Assembly: GCA_021151685.1 (NCBI GenBank)
Contig: JAGKWS010000008.1
Coordinates: 3,435 to 67,434, forward strand
DNA length: 64,000 nucleotides
Direction: 5' to 3'
Source of the DNA: Chitinophagaceae bacterium
GTDB taxonomy: Bacteria > Bacteroidota > Bacteroidia > Chitinophagales > Chitinophagaceae
Part shown: piece after piece, positions 17,171 to 24,695 of the stretch
How positions within the stretch are numbered: position 1 is the first letter of the stretch
How the letters are laid out: every line of letters starts with the position of its first letter
Notes under the pieces: model-generated
The model's database searches: none
What the model was told of the DNA's origin: nothing
What the model saw: only the letters and a program-made list of their open reading frames with translations
Translations under genes and position numbers: made by a program

Positions 17171-18037
17171 TCAGAGTTTGTTGAAATTGTCTGAAGAGTC
17201 GTTTTCTTTATCCTTATCCTTGTCTTTATTGTTGTTATAGCTATCGTTTCCGTATTGCGACGGGCGTGGACGATAATTGGAAGAGCGGCCGCTGTAACTG
17301 TCGCCACCACCCTGACGATTGCGGTCGTAGTAACCACCACCAGAACGGTTATTGTTATAGCCACCCTCGCTGCGATTGCTGTTGTAACTGCCTTCACCAC
17401 GATTACTGTTGTAGCCACCTTCGCCACGATTGCTATTGTAACCACCTTCGCGATTGCTGTTGTAGCCACCTTCGCCACGATTGCTATTATAGCCGCCCTC
17501 GCGGTTACTGTTGTAGCCACCTTCGCCACGGTTGCTATTATAGCCGCCCTCGCGGTTGCTGTTGTAACCACCATCTCTGTTGTAGCCACCTTCGCGATGG
17601 TTGTTGTAACCACCCTCACCACGATTGCTGTTATAGCCACCTTCACGGTTGTTGTTGTACCCGCCAGAGCGGTTGTTGTTGTACCCGCCAGAACGGTTGT
17701 TGCCGTAGCCACCGCCTTGCCGGTTGTTGTTGTACCCACCAGAGCGATTGTTATTGTAACCACCCTGACGATTGCCGCCACCACCACTGCTGGTGTTATT
17801 TTGTTTCGCTTCTTTTACATTAATAATGTTGCCTTCGAAAAAACTCATGTCCAGATTATCAATTGCATCATGGCTTTGTATTTTATCTGCCATTTCTACA
17901 AATCCAAATCCACGTGATGCCCCTGTTGCATTGTCGAATATTACTTTGGCTGTTAGTACTTCGCCAAAGTCAGAAAAAAGAGTCCTCAGTCCTTCTGCTC
18001 TTGTGTCAGGGTTGAGATTGCTTACAAATAAGTTCAT
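17171..18037 (-). CDS. RRM RNA-binding protein with Gly/Asn/Arg repeat tail
   Basis: 288 residues; the ATG at 18037 opens directly into RNP2 (L-F-V-S-N-L, residues 3-8). RNP1 is R-G-F-G-F-V-E-M at 42-49, and the single RRM ends near 78. From about 84 to 260 the chain is an imperfect repeat of G-G-Y-N-S-N-R-G-E and variants (about 20 units), followed by a short polar, Asp/Lys-rich end. The fold binds single-stranded RNA; the tail resembles the RGG/RGN regions of eukaryotic hnRNP and cold-inducible RNA-binding proteins and should be disordered. The -7 box is not clear; a short hairpin (C-C-G-T-A around T-T-T-T) lies in the leader near 18076, which may matter for cold induction (inference). Confidence 0.9.
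   Translation of the reverse strand: MNLFVSNLNPDTRAEGLRTLFSDFGEVLTAKVIFDNATGASRGFGFVEMADKIQSHDAIDNLDMSFFEGNIINVKEAKQNNTSSGGGGNRQGGYNNNRSGGYNNNRQGGGYGNNRSGGYNNNRSGGYNNNREGGYNSNRGEGGYNNHREGGYNRDGGYNSNREGGYNSNRGEGGYNSNREGGYNSNRGEGGYNSNREGGYNSNRGEGGYNSNRGEGSYNSNRSEGGYNNNRSGGGYYDRNRQGGGDSYSGRSSNYRPRPSQYGNDSYNNNKDKDKDKENDSSDNFNKL
17335..17775 (-). repeat. Tandem repeat coding the G-G-Y-N-x-N-R tail
   Basis: Imperfect tandem units of 24-30 bases within the RRM gene, each encoding G-G-Y-N-(S/N)-N-R plus S, E, Q or G-E. Paired units of type N-R-E and N-R-G-E alternate in the middle (about 17400-17560), pointing to duplication of a two-unit block. They stay in frame and are not a CRISPR array. Confidence 0.85.
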
Positions 18038-18177
18038 GGTACTAAACTTGTTTTTAATTAATTCACTCCGTAAAAATACGGCTGCCGTCAAAAATTTGCT
18101 CTAATATACGTAATTGTTTCTTTCATAGTTCAATAGGGTGGGTTAAATCGTTTTTTCTTTTTTTAATCAGATCGTTG

Positions 18178-18990
18178 TTACCAGCTTCCTCCGGCACCGC
18201 CACCATCGCTGCTGCCACCACCAAAACCACCAAAGCCGCCACCGCCCCAGCTACTGCCACCACTGCCCCAGCTACCACCGCGGCCACTGTTCAGCAGGTT
18301 GCCTATCATCCATCCAGTCATAAAATCGCCTGCTCGGCGGCTATTGATGTACCCACCGCCACGACCACCACCGCCTTTGCGATTTACAATGATAGCGATA
18401 ACAATAAAAATGATAATCAAAAAAATAAATTCGCCTAAGCCGCCACCGTCACCGCCAGATGATTGCCCATCGCTGGTGTATTCGTCCTTGGTTACCGCTA
18501 TTATGGCATCGGCCGTTTTATCTATACCTACATAGTAGTTACCATCTTTGAATGCGGGTCTTAGTTCGTTGCGGAAGATGCGCGATGTTTTGGCATCGGT
18601 AAGTACGCCTTGTAGGCCGGTACCGGTAGTTATCCATGCCTTACGGTCGTTGCGGGCTACCAGCAGCAGTACGCCATTGTTCTTTCCTTTTTGGCCTATT
18701 CCCCATTTGTTAAAGAGTTTTACTGCATAGTCCGATACATCGTACCCCTGCAAATCGGTAATGGTAACAACAGTTATTTGGGTTGAAGTTGTTCTCGCAA
18801 AACCTTCCAATTTGTTTTCCAACTTATCTTCTTCATTACCCGATAGCATATTGGCCATGTCTACCACCAGCCTTGGTGTAGCTGGTTTGTCGGGTATGGC
18901 TGTTTGCGCATTTGCAGCAATGCCTATCAGCAAGACCAGCATGGTGCTGCACATGTACAACCAATTTCTTAACGTGGAGGGTTTTCTCAT
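18178..18990 (-). CDS. Exported TPM-domain protein with Gly-rich C-terminus (YgcG-like)
   Basis: 270 residues. Signal peptide (1-28, ending A-N-A-Q), TPM phosphatase-like domain (about 38-165, with V-D-M-A-N-M-L-S, V-V-T-I-T-D-L-Q-G-Y-D and G-V-L-L-L-V-A-R-N-D-R-K-A-W-I), one membrane helix (about 187-207) and a Gly/Ser-rich tail ending G-G-A-G-G-S-W. TPM domains in plants act in photosystem repair and in bacteria are often found with LemA; the bacterial role is unsettled. The ATG overlaps the stop of the preceding TPM gene by four bases (ATGA), a translationally coupled arrangement in a LemA-TPM-TPM operon. Confidence 0.88.
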   Translation of the reverse strand: MRKPSTLRNWLYMCSTMLVLLIGIAANAQTAIPDKPATPRLVVDMANMLSGNEEDKLENKLEGFARTTSTQITVVTITDLQGYDVSDYAVKLFNKWGIGQKGKNNGVLLLVARNDRKAWITTGTGLQGVLTDAKTSRIFRNELRPAFKDGNYYVGIDKTADAIIAVTKDEYTSDGQSSGGDGGGLGEFIFLIIIFIVIAIIVNRKGGGGRGGGYINSRRAGDFMTGWMIGNLLNSGRGGSWGSGGSSWGGGGFGGFGGGSSDGGGAGGSW

Positions 18991-19451
18991 TTTCCAAATA
19001 CTATTTCGTCAGGCAATTCGTTGCGTTTGATGTTGGTGTCGGGGGGGAAGTGTGTCGCCAGCGCATCGCCCAGTTGGCGCACGCAGGCGCAGAGCCCGTT
19101 GGTGTAGTCTTGTTGGCGCAGGTGTTGCCCCAGTGTAGCAGCGGCTTGTTGCCAAAAGAGGGCACCGCCAGCTTTTTCGAATATGGCTTTATCGCCATAC
19201 AGAGCAAATTGGCGATCTTCCCATGCTATGTATATAATAACTGCATTGTGCATAGAGGTCTTTTCCATACCCAGTTGCAGAAATACTTCTCGGGCGCGGT
19301 CTACGGCAGAAACCCACTTGCAATGTGGTTCCATAAACACTCGTATTTCTCCGGATGTCCGGTTCTCTGCCTCGGCAATACATGTCATAACCTGCTGCTG
19401 CTGTGCGGCATCAAGAAATTGCTTTTGGGGTCGGCTGAATAATGCGGCCAT
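18987..19451 (-). CDS. Short TPM-domain protein
   Basis: 154 residues from the ATG at 19451 (M-A-A-L-F-S-R-P-Q-K). It consists almost entirely of one TPM domain (about 10-145): E-A-E-N-R-T-S-G-E-I-R-V-F, A-R-E-V-F-L-Q-L-G-M-E-K-T, N-A-V-I-I-Y-I-A-W-E-D-R-Q-F-A-L-Y-G-D-K. It has no signal peptide or membrane helix, unlike its downstream paralogue, and so may act in the cytoplasm or be peripheral to the membrane. It is the middle gene of the LemA-TPM-TPM operon. A stable hairpin at 19489-19522 separates it from lemA. Confidence 0.85.
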   Translation of the reverse strand: MAALFSRPQKQFLDAAQQQQVMTCIAEAENRTSGEIRVFMEPHCKWVSAVDRAREVFLQLGMEKTSMHNAVIIYIAWEDRQFALYGDKAIFEKAGGALFWQQAAATLGQHLRQQDYTNGLCACVRQLGDALATHFPPDTNIKRNELPDEIVFGK

Positions 19452-19488
19452 AGAGCGTGTAGTGTTTGGTAATAAACTGTTTGCAGAT

Positions 19489-19522
19489 GAAAAGTGCCGC
19501 ATCTGTAGAGGCGGCACTTTTC
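19489..19522 (-). terminator. Intra-operon hairpin between lemA and TPM gene
   Basis: Perfect 12-bp stem (19489-19500 with 19511-19522) and 10-base loop, 13 bases past the lemA stop. On the minus strand the arm ends CACTTTTC, a modest U-tract, so it could act as a partial terminator or as a 3' protecting structure for lemA mRNA. Confidence 0.6.
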
Positions 19523-19534
19523 AGAAGATAGTTA

Positions 19535-20116
19535 TCAGAATTTAACTTCAGGTGCCTTTTGTGCTGCGGCATCGGCTTCAAACATGGTCATTTCCTTGAA
19601 GTGGAACAAACCTGCCATTACCACACCGGGGAAGTTACTCACCTTTATATTGTAGTTCTTAACGGCTTCGTTATAGCCATCGCGGGCCACTTTTATACGG
19701 TTTTCGGTACCTTCCAGTTGGCTCTGCAAATCGCGGAAAGCTTCATTGGCTTTCAATTGTGGATATTGCTCGGAGATAACCATCAGTCTACCCAAAGCCT
19801 GGCTCAACTGACCCTGCGATTGCTGAAACTGTTGCAACTTTTCGGGTGTCATGTCTTTGGGGTCTATTTTGATAGATGTAGCATTGGCGCGGGCCTGTAT
19901 TACCTGCGTCAGCGTGGTTTGCTCAAAATTTGCTTCGCCTTTTACGGTTGCAACAAGGTTGGGTACAAGGTCGGCACGGCGTTGGTAGCTGCTTTGCACA
20001 TCTGCCCATTTTTGCTGTGCTTCCTTCTGGCTGGTGTTCATGCCATTATAACTGTTGCATGCGCCCATAGATAAGATTACTAACAGGATACCGAAGATCA
20101 ATAGTCCTTTTTTCAT
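19535..20116 (-). CDS. lemA: LemA family lipoprotein
   Basis: 193 residues. The lipoprotein signal ends at C20 (S-M-G-A-C), so unlike classical LemA with its single membrane helix this copy is lipid-anchored. The long helical domain follows, with A-D-V-Q-S-S-Y-Q-R-R-A-D-L-V-P-N-L-V-A-T-V-K (the family signature, near 38-60) and F-R-D-L-Q-S-Q-L-E-G-T-E-N-R-I near 125. LemA proteins are of unknown function; their genes regularly neighbour TPM genes, as here. A TACTTTTG box (minus strand, 20135-20142) supplies a promoter for the operon. Confidence 0.92.
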   Translation of the reverse strand: MKKGLLIFGILLVILSMGACNSYNGMNTSQKEAQQKWADVQSSYQRRADLVPNLVATVKGEANFEQTTLTQVIQARANATSIKIDPKDMTPEKLQQFQQSQGQLSQALGRLMVISEQYPQLKANEAFRDLQSQLEGTENRIKVARDGYNEAVKNYNIKVSNFPGVVMAGLFHFKEMTMFEADAAAQKAPEVKF

Positions 20117-20134
20117 TGTTCATATATTTGATGT

Positions 20135-20142
20135 CAAAAGTA
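20135..20142 (-). promoter_or_regulatory. -7 box (TACTTTTG, minus strand) for lemA operon
   Basis: Exact TAnnTTTG match 18 bases before the lemA ATG, giving a leader of roughly 12 bases. No TTG at the usual distance was found. Confidence 0.55.
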
Positions 20143-20280
20143 CACACAGTTCGCCAACTTACTGAATGGCATATCGGCAAACAGACACAAATAGTCGGTA
20201 ACTAACCGTTACGGGCAGTAGATGTATTCAAAAGGTTGTTGTACGGTCAATAATAACTGACAGGAATCAAATTTGTTTAC

Positions 20281-20311
20281 TTGGCTCTATGGGTAGGCAA
20301 TGTTACTTTTG
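20281..20311 (+). promoter_or_regulatory. Complete Bacteroidota promoter for kynU
   Basis: TTG at 20281-20283, 20-base spacer, TACTTTTG at 20304-20311: both elements of the Bacteroidota sigma-A promoter at ideal spacing. Transcription should begin near 20316, giving a leader of about 18 bases. Confidence 0.72.
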
Positions 20312-20334
20312 CACACAAACCTACATAAGAAGCA

Positions 20335-21612
20335 ATGGCTGCATACGAAGCAACGCTTGAATACGCGCACTCACAGGATCAGACCGATATTCTTTTCCCC
20401 TTCAGAGAACGTTTCCTGTTCCCGCAACATCAGGGAAGAGATGTAATATACTTCTGCGGAAACTCGCTGGGGTTGCAGCCCAAAAGTGTGGAATACCTGA
20501 TGAACTGCGAACTGCGCGACTGGGCTAAATATGGAGTAGAGGGGCACTTCAGGGCCGGGTATCCATGGGTATCGTATCATCGTATATTTTCTGAGCGATT
20601 GGCCAAAATTGTAGGTGCCGGAAAAGATGAAGTGGTGGCGATGAACACGCTTACCGTGAATCTGCATCTGCTGATGTTGAGTTTCTATCGTCCTACAGAA
20701 AAGCGTTTCAAAATATTGATGGAGGCGGGTGCATTTCCGTCAGACCAATATGCGGTGGAAACACAGGTGCGTATGCATGGCTTTGACCCTGAGGAGGCGA
20801 TTGTAGAAATTACCCCTTCTGAAGGGCGTCATACTATAGAAGACATAGACATTATTAATGGAATAAAGGAAGTGGGCGATCATCTCGCTTTAGTTATTCT
20901 GGGCGGTGTAAACTACTACACAGGCCAGTTCTTCGATCTCGAAGCCATTACAAAGGCGGCACATAGCGTAGGTGCTTATTGTGGTTACGATTTGGCACAT
21001 GCGGTAGGTAACATTCCCTTGAAATTGCACGATTGGAATGTAGATTTTGCATGCTGGTGCTCGTATAAATATCTGAATTCTGGTCCTGGTGGGGTAGGTG
21101 GAGTGTATATACACGAACGTTATGGAAACGACCCTACTTTTCTGCGTCTTGCCGGTTGGTGGGGCAATGAAGAGAAGACTCGCTTCAAGATGGAAAAGGG
21201 TTTCATACCTCAGAAAGGTGCTGCAAGCTGGCAAATGAGCAATGCGCCGGTGTTCAACATGGTAGCCCACAATGCCTCGCTTGATATATATGACAAAGCA
21301 GGTATGCAGGCCTTACGCGAGAAGAGTATACGCCTTACGGGATACATGGAGTTCCTTTTGAAGCAAATTACCCATCTCGATTTTCAGATAATTACCCCCG
21401 AAGAACCCAGCCGCAGAGGGTGTCAGCTCTCATTGTTGTTTGGCGAAAATGGTCGTGATATTTTTGAGTTTTTGACAGAGTGTGGTGTCATAGCCGACTG
21501 GAGAGAGCCCAATGTAATAAGAATAGCACCTGTTCCATTATATAATACTTTCGAAGATTGTTACCGTTTCTACGAGTTGCTGATGGCAACAGGTAAAAAT
21601 GACGAGATGTAA
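20335..21612 (+). CDS. kynU: Kynureninase
   Basis: 425 residues, full length for this fold-type I PLP enzyme, which splits kynurenine or 3-hydroxykynurenine to (hydroxy)anthranilate and alanine. The Schiff-base lysine is K245 in W-C-S-Y-K-Y-L-N-S-G-P-G-G. Also visible are F-C-G-N-S-L-G-L-Q near 41, N-T-L-T-V-N-L-H near 104, D-L-A-H-A-V-G-N near 220 and W-W-G-N near 280. No other kynurenine-pathway gene (kmo, haaO, tdo) lies in the window, so the gene is a stand-alone unit bounded by its own promoter and terminator. In Bacteroidota the pathway often serves de novo NAD synthesis. Confidence 0.95.
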   Translation: MAAYEATLEYAHSQDQTDILFPFRERFLFPQHQGRDVIYFCGNSLGLQPKSVEYLMNCELRDWAKYGVEGHFRAGYPWVSYHRIFSERLAKIVGAGKDEVVAMNTLTVNLHLLMLSFYRPTEKRFKILMEAGAFPSDQYAVETQVRMHGFDPEEAIVEITPSEGRHTIEDIDIINGIKEVGDHLALVILGGVNYYTGQFFDLEAITKAAHSVGAYCGYDLAHAVGNIPLKLHDWNVDFACWCSYKYLNSGPGGVGGVYIHERYGNDPTFLRLAGWWGNEEKTRFKMEKGFIPQKGAASWQMSNAPVFNMVAHNASLDIYDKAGMQALREKSIRLTGYMEFLLKQITHLDFQIITPEEPSRRGCQLSLLFGENGRDIFEFLTECGVIADWREPNVIRIAPVPLYNTFEDCYRFYELLMATGKNDEM

Positions 21613-21635
21613 TCGGTAAACTTATATCCTTCAAT

Positions 21636-21671
21636 AAACGCTCATTGTTACTGCAACATTGGGCGTTTTTT
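21636..21671 (+). terminator. Rho-independent terminator of kynU
   Basis: A 14-position stem (21636-21649 with 21655-21668) with one wobble and one mismatch, loop of five, followed by a T-run through 21671. It starts 24 bases past the kynU stop. Confidence 0.8.
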
Positions 21672-21797
21672 ATATGCTATTTTCAGCAAGAGAAATTCGG
21701 TTTACTGTCTTTCTTTCTTACTCATCGGGTATGTTTCAGATGATTGCAGAGATATGAATAGTCTATGGTCAAGGTAGGGTAAAATCTACTTTCTGCA

Positions 21798-21842
21798 ACA
21801 AAGCCACATGAAGACATATATCTTCTGGTGGCTTTGTTTTTT
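21798..21842 (+). terminator. Second hairpin with T-run
   Basis: Ten-bp outer stem (21798-21807 with 21828-21837) enclosing an inner GAAGA/TCTTC pairing and followed by TTTTT. It sits near the 3' end of the minus-strand small gene at 21859 and could serve as a backstop for kynU and a terminator for that gene. Confidence 0.6.
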
Positions 21843-21858
21843 GGTGAGTATATGATTC

Positions 21859-22080
21859 CTATTCTTCTTCGTCCCACTCCCATTGGTCTTGTTCTATGAC
21901 CAGTTGCAGTACTTGTTCTGTCAGGTATTCAAGCCATCCGTCTCTGAAGCCACAATAGCGTGGTATCTGTATGTTGCGGCTGGCAAGCCAACGGGCTATT
22001 TCGGGTAGGTACCGTGCCATCCTGTATCCTTCCTCATATCCTCTCTGGTATTCGTTATCGCTTACATTGCCGTGTGCCAT
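21859..22080 (-). CDS. Small acidic hypothetical protein
   Basis: 73 residues, no signal peptide, no membrane helix. It has a G-Y-E-E-G-Y-R-M-A-R motif near residue 14 and an acidic, Trp-containing end (Q-D-Q-W-E-W-D-E-E-E). It is predicted helical and has a good ATG at 22080. Nothing in the sequence indicates a function, and it may not be expressed; the case for it is amino-acid composition and clean boundaries. Confidence 0.5.
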   Translation of the reverse strand: MAHGNVSDNEYQRGYEEGYRMARYLPEIARWLASRNIQIPRYCGFRDGWLEYLTEQVLQLVIEQDQWEWDEEE

Positions 22081-22667
22081 TGTCAGGGTTGTTTTGTGGG
22101 CAATATTTATCGCAGTTGTATTTATGTATTTTGCTTTTTCTTAACGCTTATGGTATTATTAATTATTGCGTTGCGGTATTATTCACCATAACGTGGACCA
22201 AATCTGTAAAATCTACCCCGTTTTGCTCAAAAGCATATTTTAGAGTATACACGAGTAGTACATCTTTGACTGGTATCGGATTATCCTTCTTTGTGAATGG
22301 AAAGTTACCGTCGCTTTTTTTTTGTCAATAGGTGAAAACACGGTGTTGTAAATTGATTTTGTGTCTTATGTTGTCGACGTTTTGGTGCATTGCAGTAAAA
22401 CAGGCGGCAGCGTAGCTACCGCCTGTTGGGCTTCACAAGGGGTATCATCACTGTAGGCCTATGCACCTGAGCACGGGGCATAGGCAACCCACAAATTGTA
22501 TGGGAACAAAGGTGGTTTGCGAAAAATGGTTAAACAAACGTTTTAGCACGCTACACCCTGGGTGAAAACACTGTTGTAAATAGCAGAGTTGGTACTATGT
22601 AGTACTGTAAAAGGAAAAAACATTGGTTACCTTACTATTATCAGGTACTTACTGCGAGGCTAATAGA
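22081..22667. other. Intergenic region with hairpins and a direct repeat
   Basis: About 590 bases without a credible gene. It holds a hairpin at 22399-22427 (13 positions, one mismatch), another at 22457-22485 (GCCTATGC with GCATAGGC), and a near-identical repeat, GGTGAAAACAC-TGTTGTAAAT, at 22331-22353 and 22561-22581 (the first copy has two extra bases). The region between 22399 and 22490 is GC-richer than its surroundings. It may encode a small RNA; no known riboswitch or RNA family was recognised. Confidence 0.4.
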
Positions 22668-22687
22668 TATATTTGTTCACGAACAAA
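22668..22687 (+). promoter_or_regulatory. -7 box with overlapping inverted repeat
   Basis: TATATTTG (22668-22675) is an exact -7 match 24 bases before the ATG at 22700. It overlaps a 7-bp inverted repeat TTTGTTC-AC-GAACAAA (about 22672-22687), positioned like an operator over the start of transcription. Confidence 0.45.
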
Positions 22688-22699
22688 AAACAAATAAGG

Positions 22700-23248
22700 A
22701 TGAAAAAATTATTATTGATGGCTGTTGCAGCAATAGTGACAGCTTCTTGTGGGCAGCAGCCAGAAAAAAAGCTTGAAAAGCAGTCGCAGATTACCGTAAA
22801 AGGTAATGGTAACAGTACTTCCGACATTTTTGTAAAAGAAGTAGATTCGTTCTTTATAGAGTACGAAGAAGCAAAAGAACACGTAAAGGCATGGAAGAAT
22901 TTTGTGAATAAATATAACTTACCTGCTGCATTTTACAGCTCCAGTGCTTTTGTTGTACCCACCTCTACTATGCGCTATATAATGGACTCCAACCATCAGG
23001 ATTATCTGGTTTTTTATCTTGGTATAGACACTGCTACTGATAGTTTGATGCTGGTGTTTGAGGGAGGAAATAAGGAAACTACTCAGCAGGGCGAGGATGT
23101 GATACACTTTACACCGGTGAAAGTAGAAAATAATATTCGCTATGCGTTCGATAATACATGGCCATGCCCCATTTGCCCCATAAATGGTTTATTAGAGGGC
23201 GGTTATACCGTTCCGTTTGATTCGGTACATTTTTATAAGAAAAGGTAA
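22700..23248 (+). CDS. Lipoprotein of unknown function, first gene of a sensor operon
   Basis: 182 residues, start at the ATG 22700. The lipidated cysteine is in T-A-S-C-G near residue 17. No domain was recognised; near the end there is C-P-I-C-P-I-N-G, a two-cysteine C-x2-C pair that could bind metal or be redox-active. The next gene, a membrane protein, begins six bases after the stop, and a histidine kinase and response regulator follow with overlaps, so this lipoprotein is likely a periplasmic component of the signalling system. That is inference from context. Confidence 0.75.
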   Translation: MKKLLLMAVAAIVTASCGQQPEKKLEKQSQITVKGNGNSTSDIFVKEVDSFFIEYEEAKEHVKAWKNFVNKYNLPAAFYSSSAFVVPTSTMRYIMDSNHQDYLVFYLGIDTATDSLMLVFEGGNKETTQQGEDVIHFTPVKVENNIRYAFDNTWPCPICPINGLLEGGYTVPFDSVHFYKKR

Positions 23249-23254
23249 ATACCC

Positions 23255-23917
23255 ATGCAAACTACCGTAATCCTTATGTGCGATGCATCAATTCTATTGG
23301 CTTCAATAGTGGGTGTATGGCGATATAAATCACTCGAATACTCTTTGAAGATATTGGTGCTGCTATTGGTGGTTACTTCATTAAGTGAACTATGTTGCTT
23401 TGCTGCAGCTTGGTACAAGAACTACTATTTGAAGCTGTCTATTTTTCATTTTTTTAATGTGATACAGGCATCGCTTATTACTGCCTATTTTGTATATGCC
23501 ATTGGCTTGAAAAAGCCAGTGGCTGTTATTGGTACTGCCACTTTTTTGTGGACGTTGGCAGGTGTAGGTAATGCAGTTTTTCTGCAACCGCTGGGCACAT
23601 TAAATTCTTACATGCTGATGCTGGAAAGTATGGTCGTTATTACTTTTAGCTTGTTTTTTATATACAGTACACTAAAATATGATTGGGCAGAAAGTATATA
23701 TGAATTTGTACATTTCCGTATTGCTGTGCTGCTGTTGGTGTTTTGGGGGTTTACTTTTTTCTTTTGGGGGTTTGTAGCCATTCTTTGGAAAAACAAGTGG
23801 CAGCATGTTACTGCACTCATGTATGCCCATTCGGCGGTTGAAATAACTTTGTATGTTGGAATTGCTGTTTCTCTTTACCAAACCAACAGAAAAACCATAG
23901 CGAATGAAGCCAGGTGA
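23255..23917 (+). CDS. Seven-helix membrane protein, putative sensor partner of histidine kinase
   Basis: 220 residues, strongly hydrophobic with about seven transmembrane segments and many aromatics (W-G-F-T-F-F-F-W-G-F near 168). The next gene, a histidine kinase with one membrane helix, overlaps its end by 14 bases. Many Bacteroidota kinases carry a seven-helix sensory module fused to the kinase; here the module appears to be a separate polypeptide. No ligand can be inferred. Alternatively it may be an unrelated membrane protein. Confidence 0.75.
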   Translation: MQTTVILMCDASILLASIVGVWRYKSLEYSLKILVLLLVVTSLSELCCFAAAWYKNYYLKLSIFHFFNVIQASLITAYFVYAIGLKKPVAVIGTATFLWTLAGVGNAVFLQPLGTLNSYMLMLESMVVITFSLFFIYSTLKYDWAESIYEFVHFRIAVLLLVFWGFTFFFWGFVAILWKNKWQHVTALMYAHSAVEITLYVGIAVSLYQTNRKTIANEAR

Positions 23918-24695
23918 AGCAATTGTTGTTTTTGCAATAGGGTCGCTTACAATTATTGTATTCGTTGTTTTTCTGGTGCTTATTATTGTAGAGTACAGAA
24001 GAAGGCAATTGCGCCACATTGAAGAAAAGATTAGTCTGAAGCATAGGTACGAAAACGAGCTGCTGCAAGTACAGTTGGAGGTGCAGGAACAGTCTTTCAA
24101 ACATATATCGGAAGAGATACATGATAACATTGCCCAAATGCTAAGCCTTGCCAAGCTGAAACTATACCGAACAGCCGACCGTGCAACAGATGAACAGGTG
24201 AAAATAGGCATCAATGCAGGTACAGAGTTGGTAACCAATGCGCTCAATGACTTGCGTAGCCTGAGTCATTTACTGAATGGCGGTTTGGTGTCGCGTATAC
24301 CGCTGCGCGAGAGTATAGAAAAAGAATTGGGGTATGTACACGATGCCCGCGATGTGACGGTGTCGCTCTCAGTTGCCGATAACTTACCAGAGCTGGATGA
24401 ACGCAGGAAACTAATGGCATTTCGCATTATTCAAGAGGCCATTATCAATTCGGTGAAACACGGCGATGCCAAAACAATTGGAGTGGCTATGCATGCAGAC
24501 AACGATTATCTCTATATTGTTATTTCGGATGATGGCAGGGGGTTCAACACTACTGAAGCTATGAAAAAAGGTGGGCTCGGCCTTCAGAATATGAATGTCA
24601 GAGCCAAAATGTTGGGTTCTATTCACATCATTTCAGAGCAGGGAGCAGGTACATCCATCAATTTATCGATACAGTTATATGAAAACAACAATTAA
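23904..24695 (+). CDS. Sensor histidine kinase (NarX/DesK-type, HisKA_3)
   Basis: 263 residues. One membrane helix (about 8-29), a coiled linker (31-65), a HisKA_3 dimerisation domain with the phosphoacceptor H73 in E-E-I-H-D-N-I-A-Q, and a C-terminal GHKL ATPase with E-A-I-I-N-S-V-K-H-G (N box), D-D-G-R-G-F and G-G-L-G-L-Q-N-M. It autophosphorylates and should pass phosphate to the LuxR-type regulator whose ATG lies 17 bases inside this gene's end. It has no sensor domain of its own, so sensing must come from the upstream 7-helix protein or lipoprotein. Confidence 0.92.
   Translation: MKPGEAIVVFAIGSLTIIVFVVFLVLIIVEYRRRQLRHIEEKISLKHRYENELLQVQLEVQEQSFKHISEEIHDNIAQMLSLAKLKLYRTADRATDEQVKIGINAGTELVTNALNDLRSLSHLLNGGLVSRIPLRESIEKELGYVHDARDVTVSLSVADNLPELDERRKLMAFRIIQEAIINSVKHGDAKTIGVAMHADNDYLYIVISDDGRGFNTTEAMKKGGLGLQNMNVRAKMLGSIHIISEQGAGTSINLSIQLYENNN

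Noticed and set aside
17171..17775. Long open frames on the opposite strand and in a second frame of the repeat region, rich in Val, Ala and Thr
   Set aside because: They are shadows of the Gly/Asn/Arg repeats; the RRM frame contains RNP1/RNP2 and a plausible start and stop.
17335..17775. Regular repeats that could be taken for a CRISPR array
   Set aside because: The repeats are imperfect, in frame and coding, with no spacers and no cas genes.
22399..22490. Match to tmRNA, 6S, SRP or RNase P RNA
   Set aside because: None of the conserved cores of these RNAs could be found; only generic hairpins were seen.
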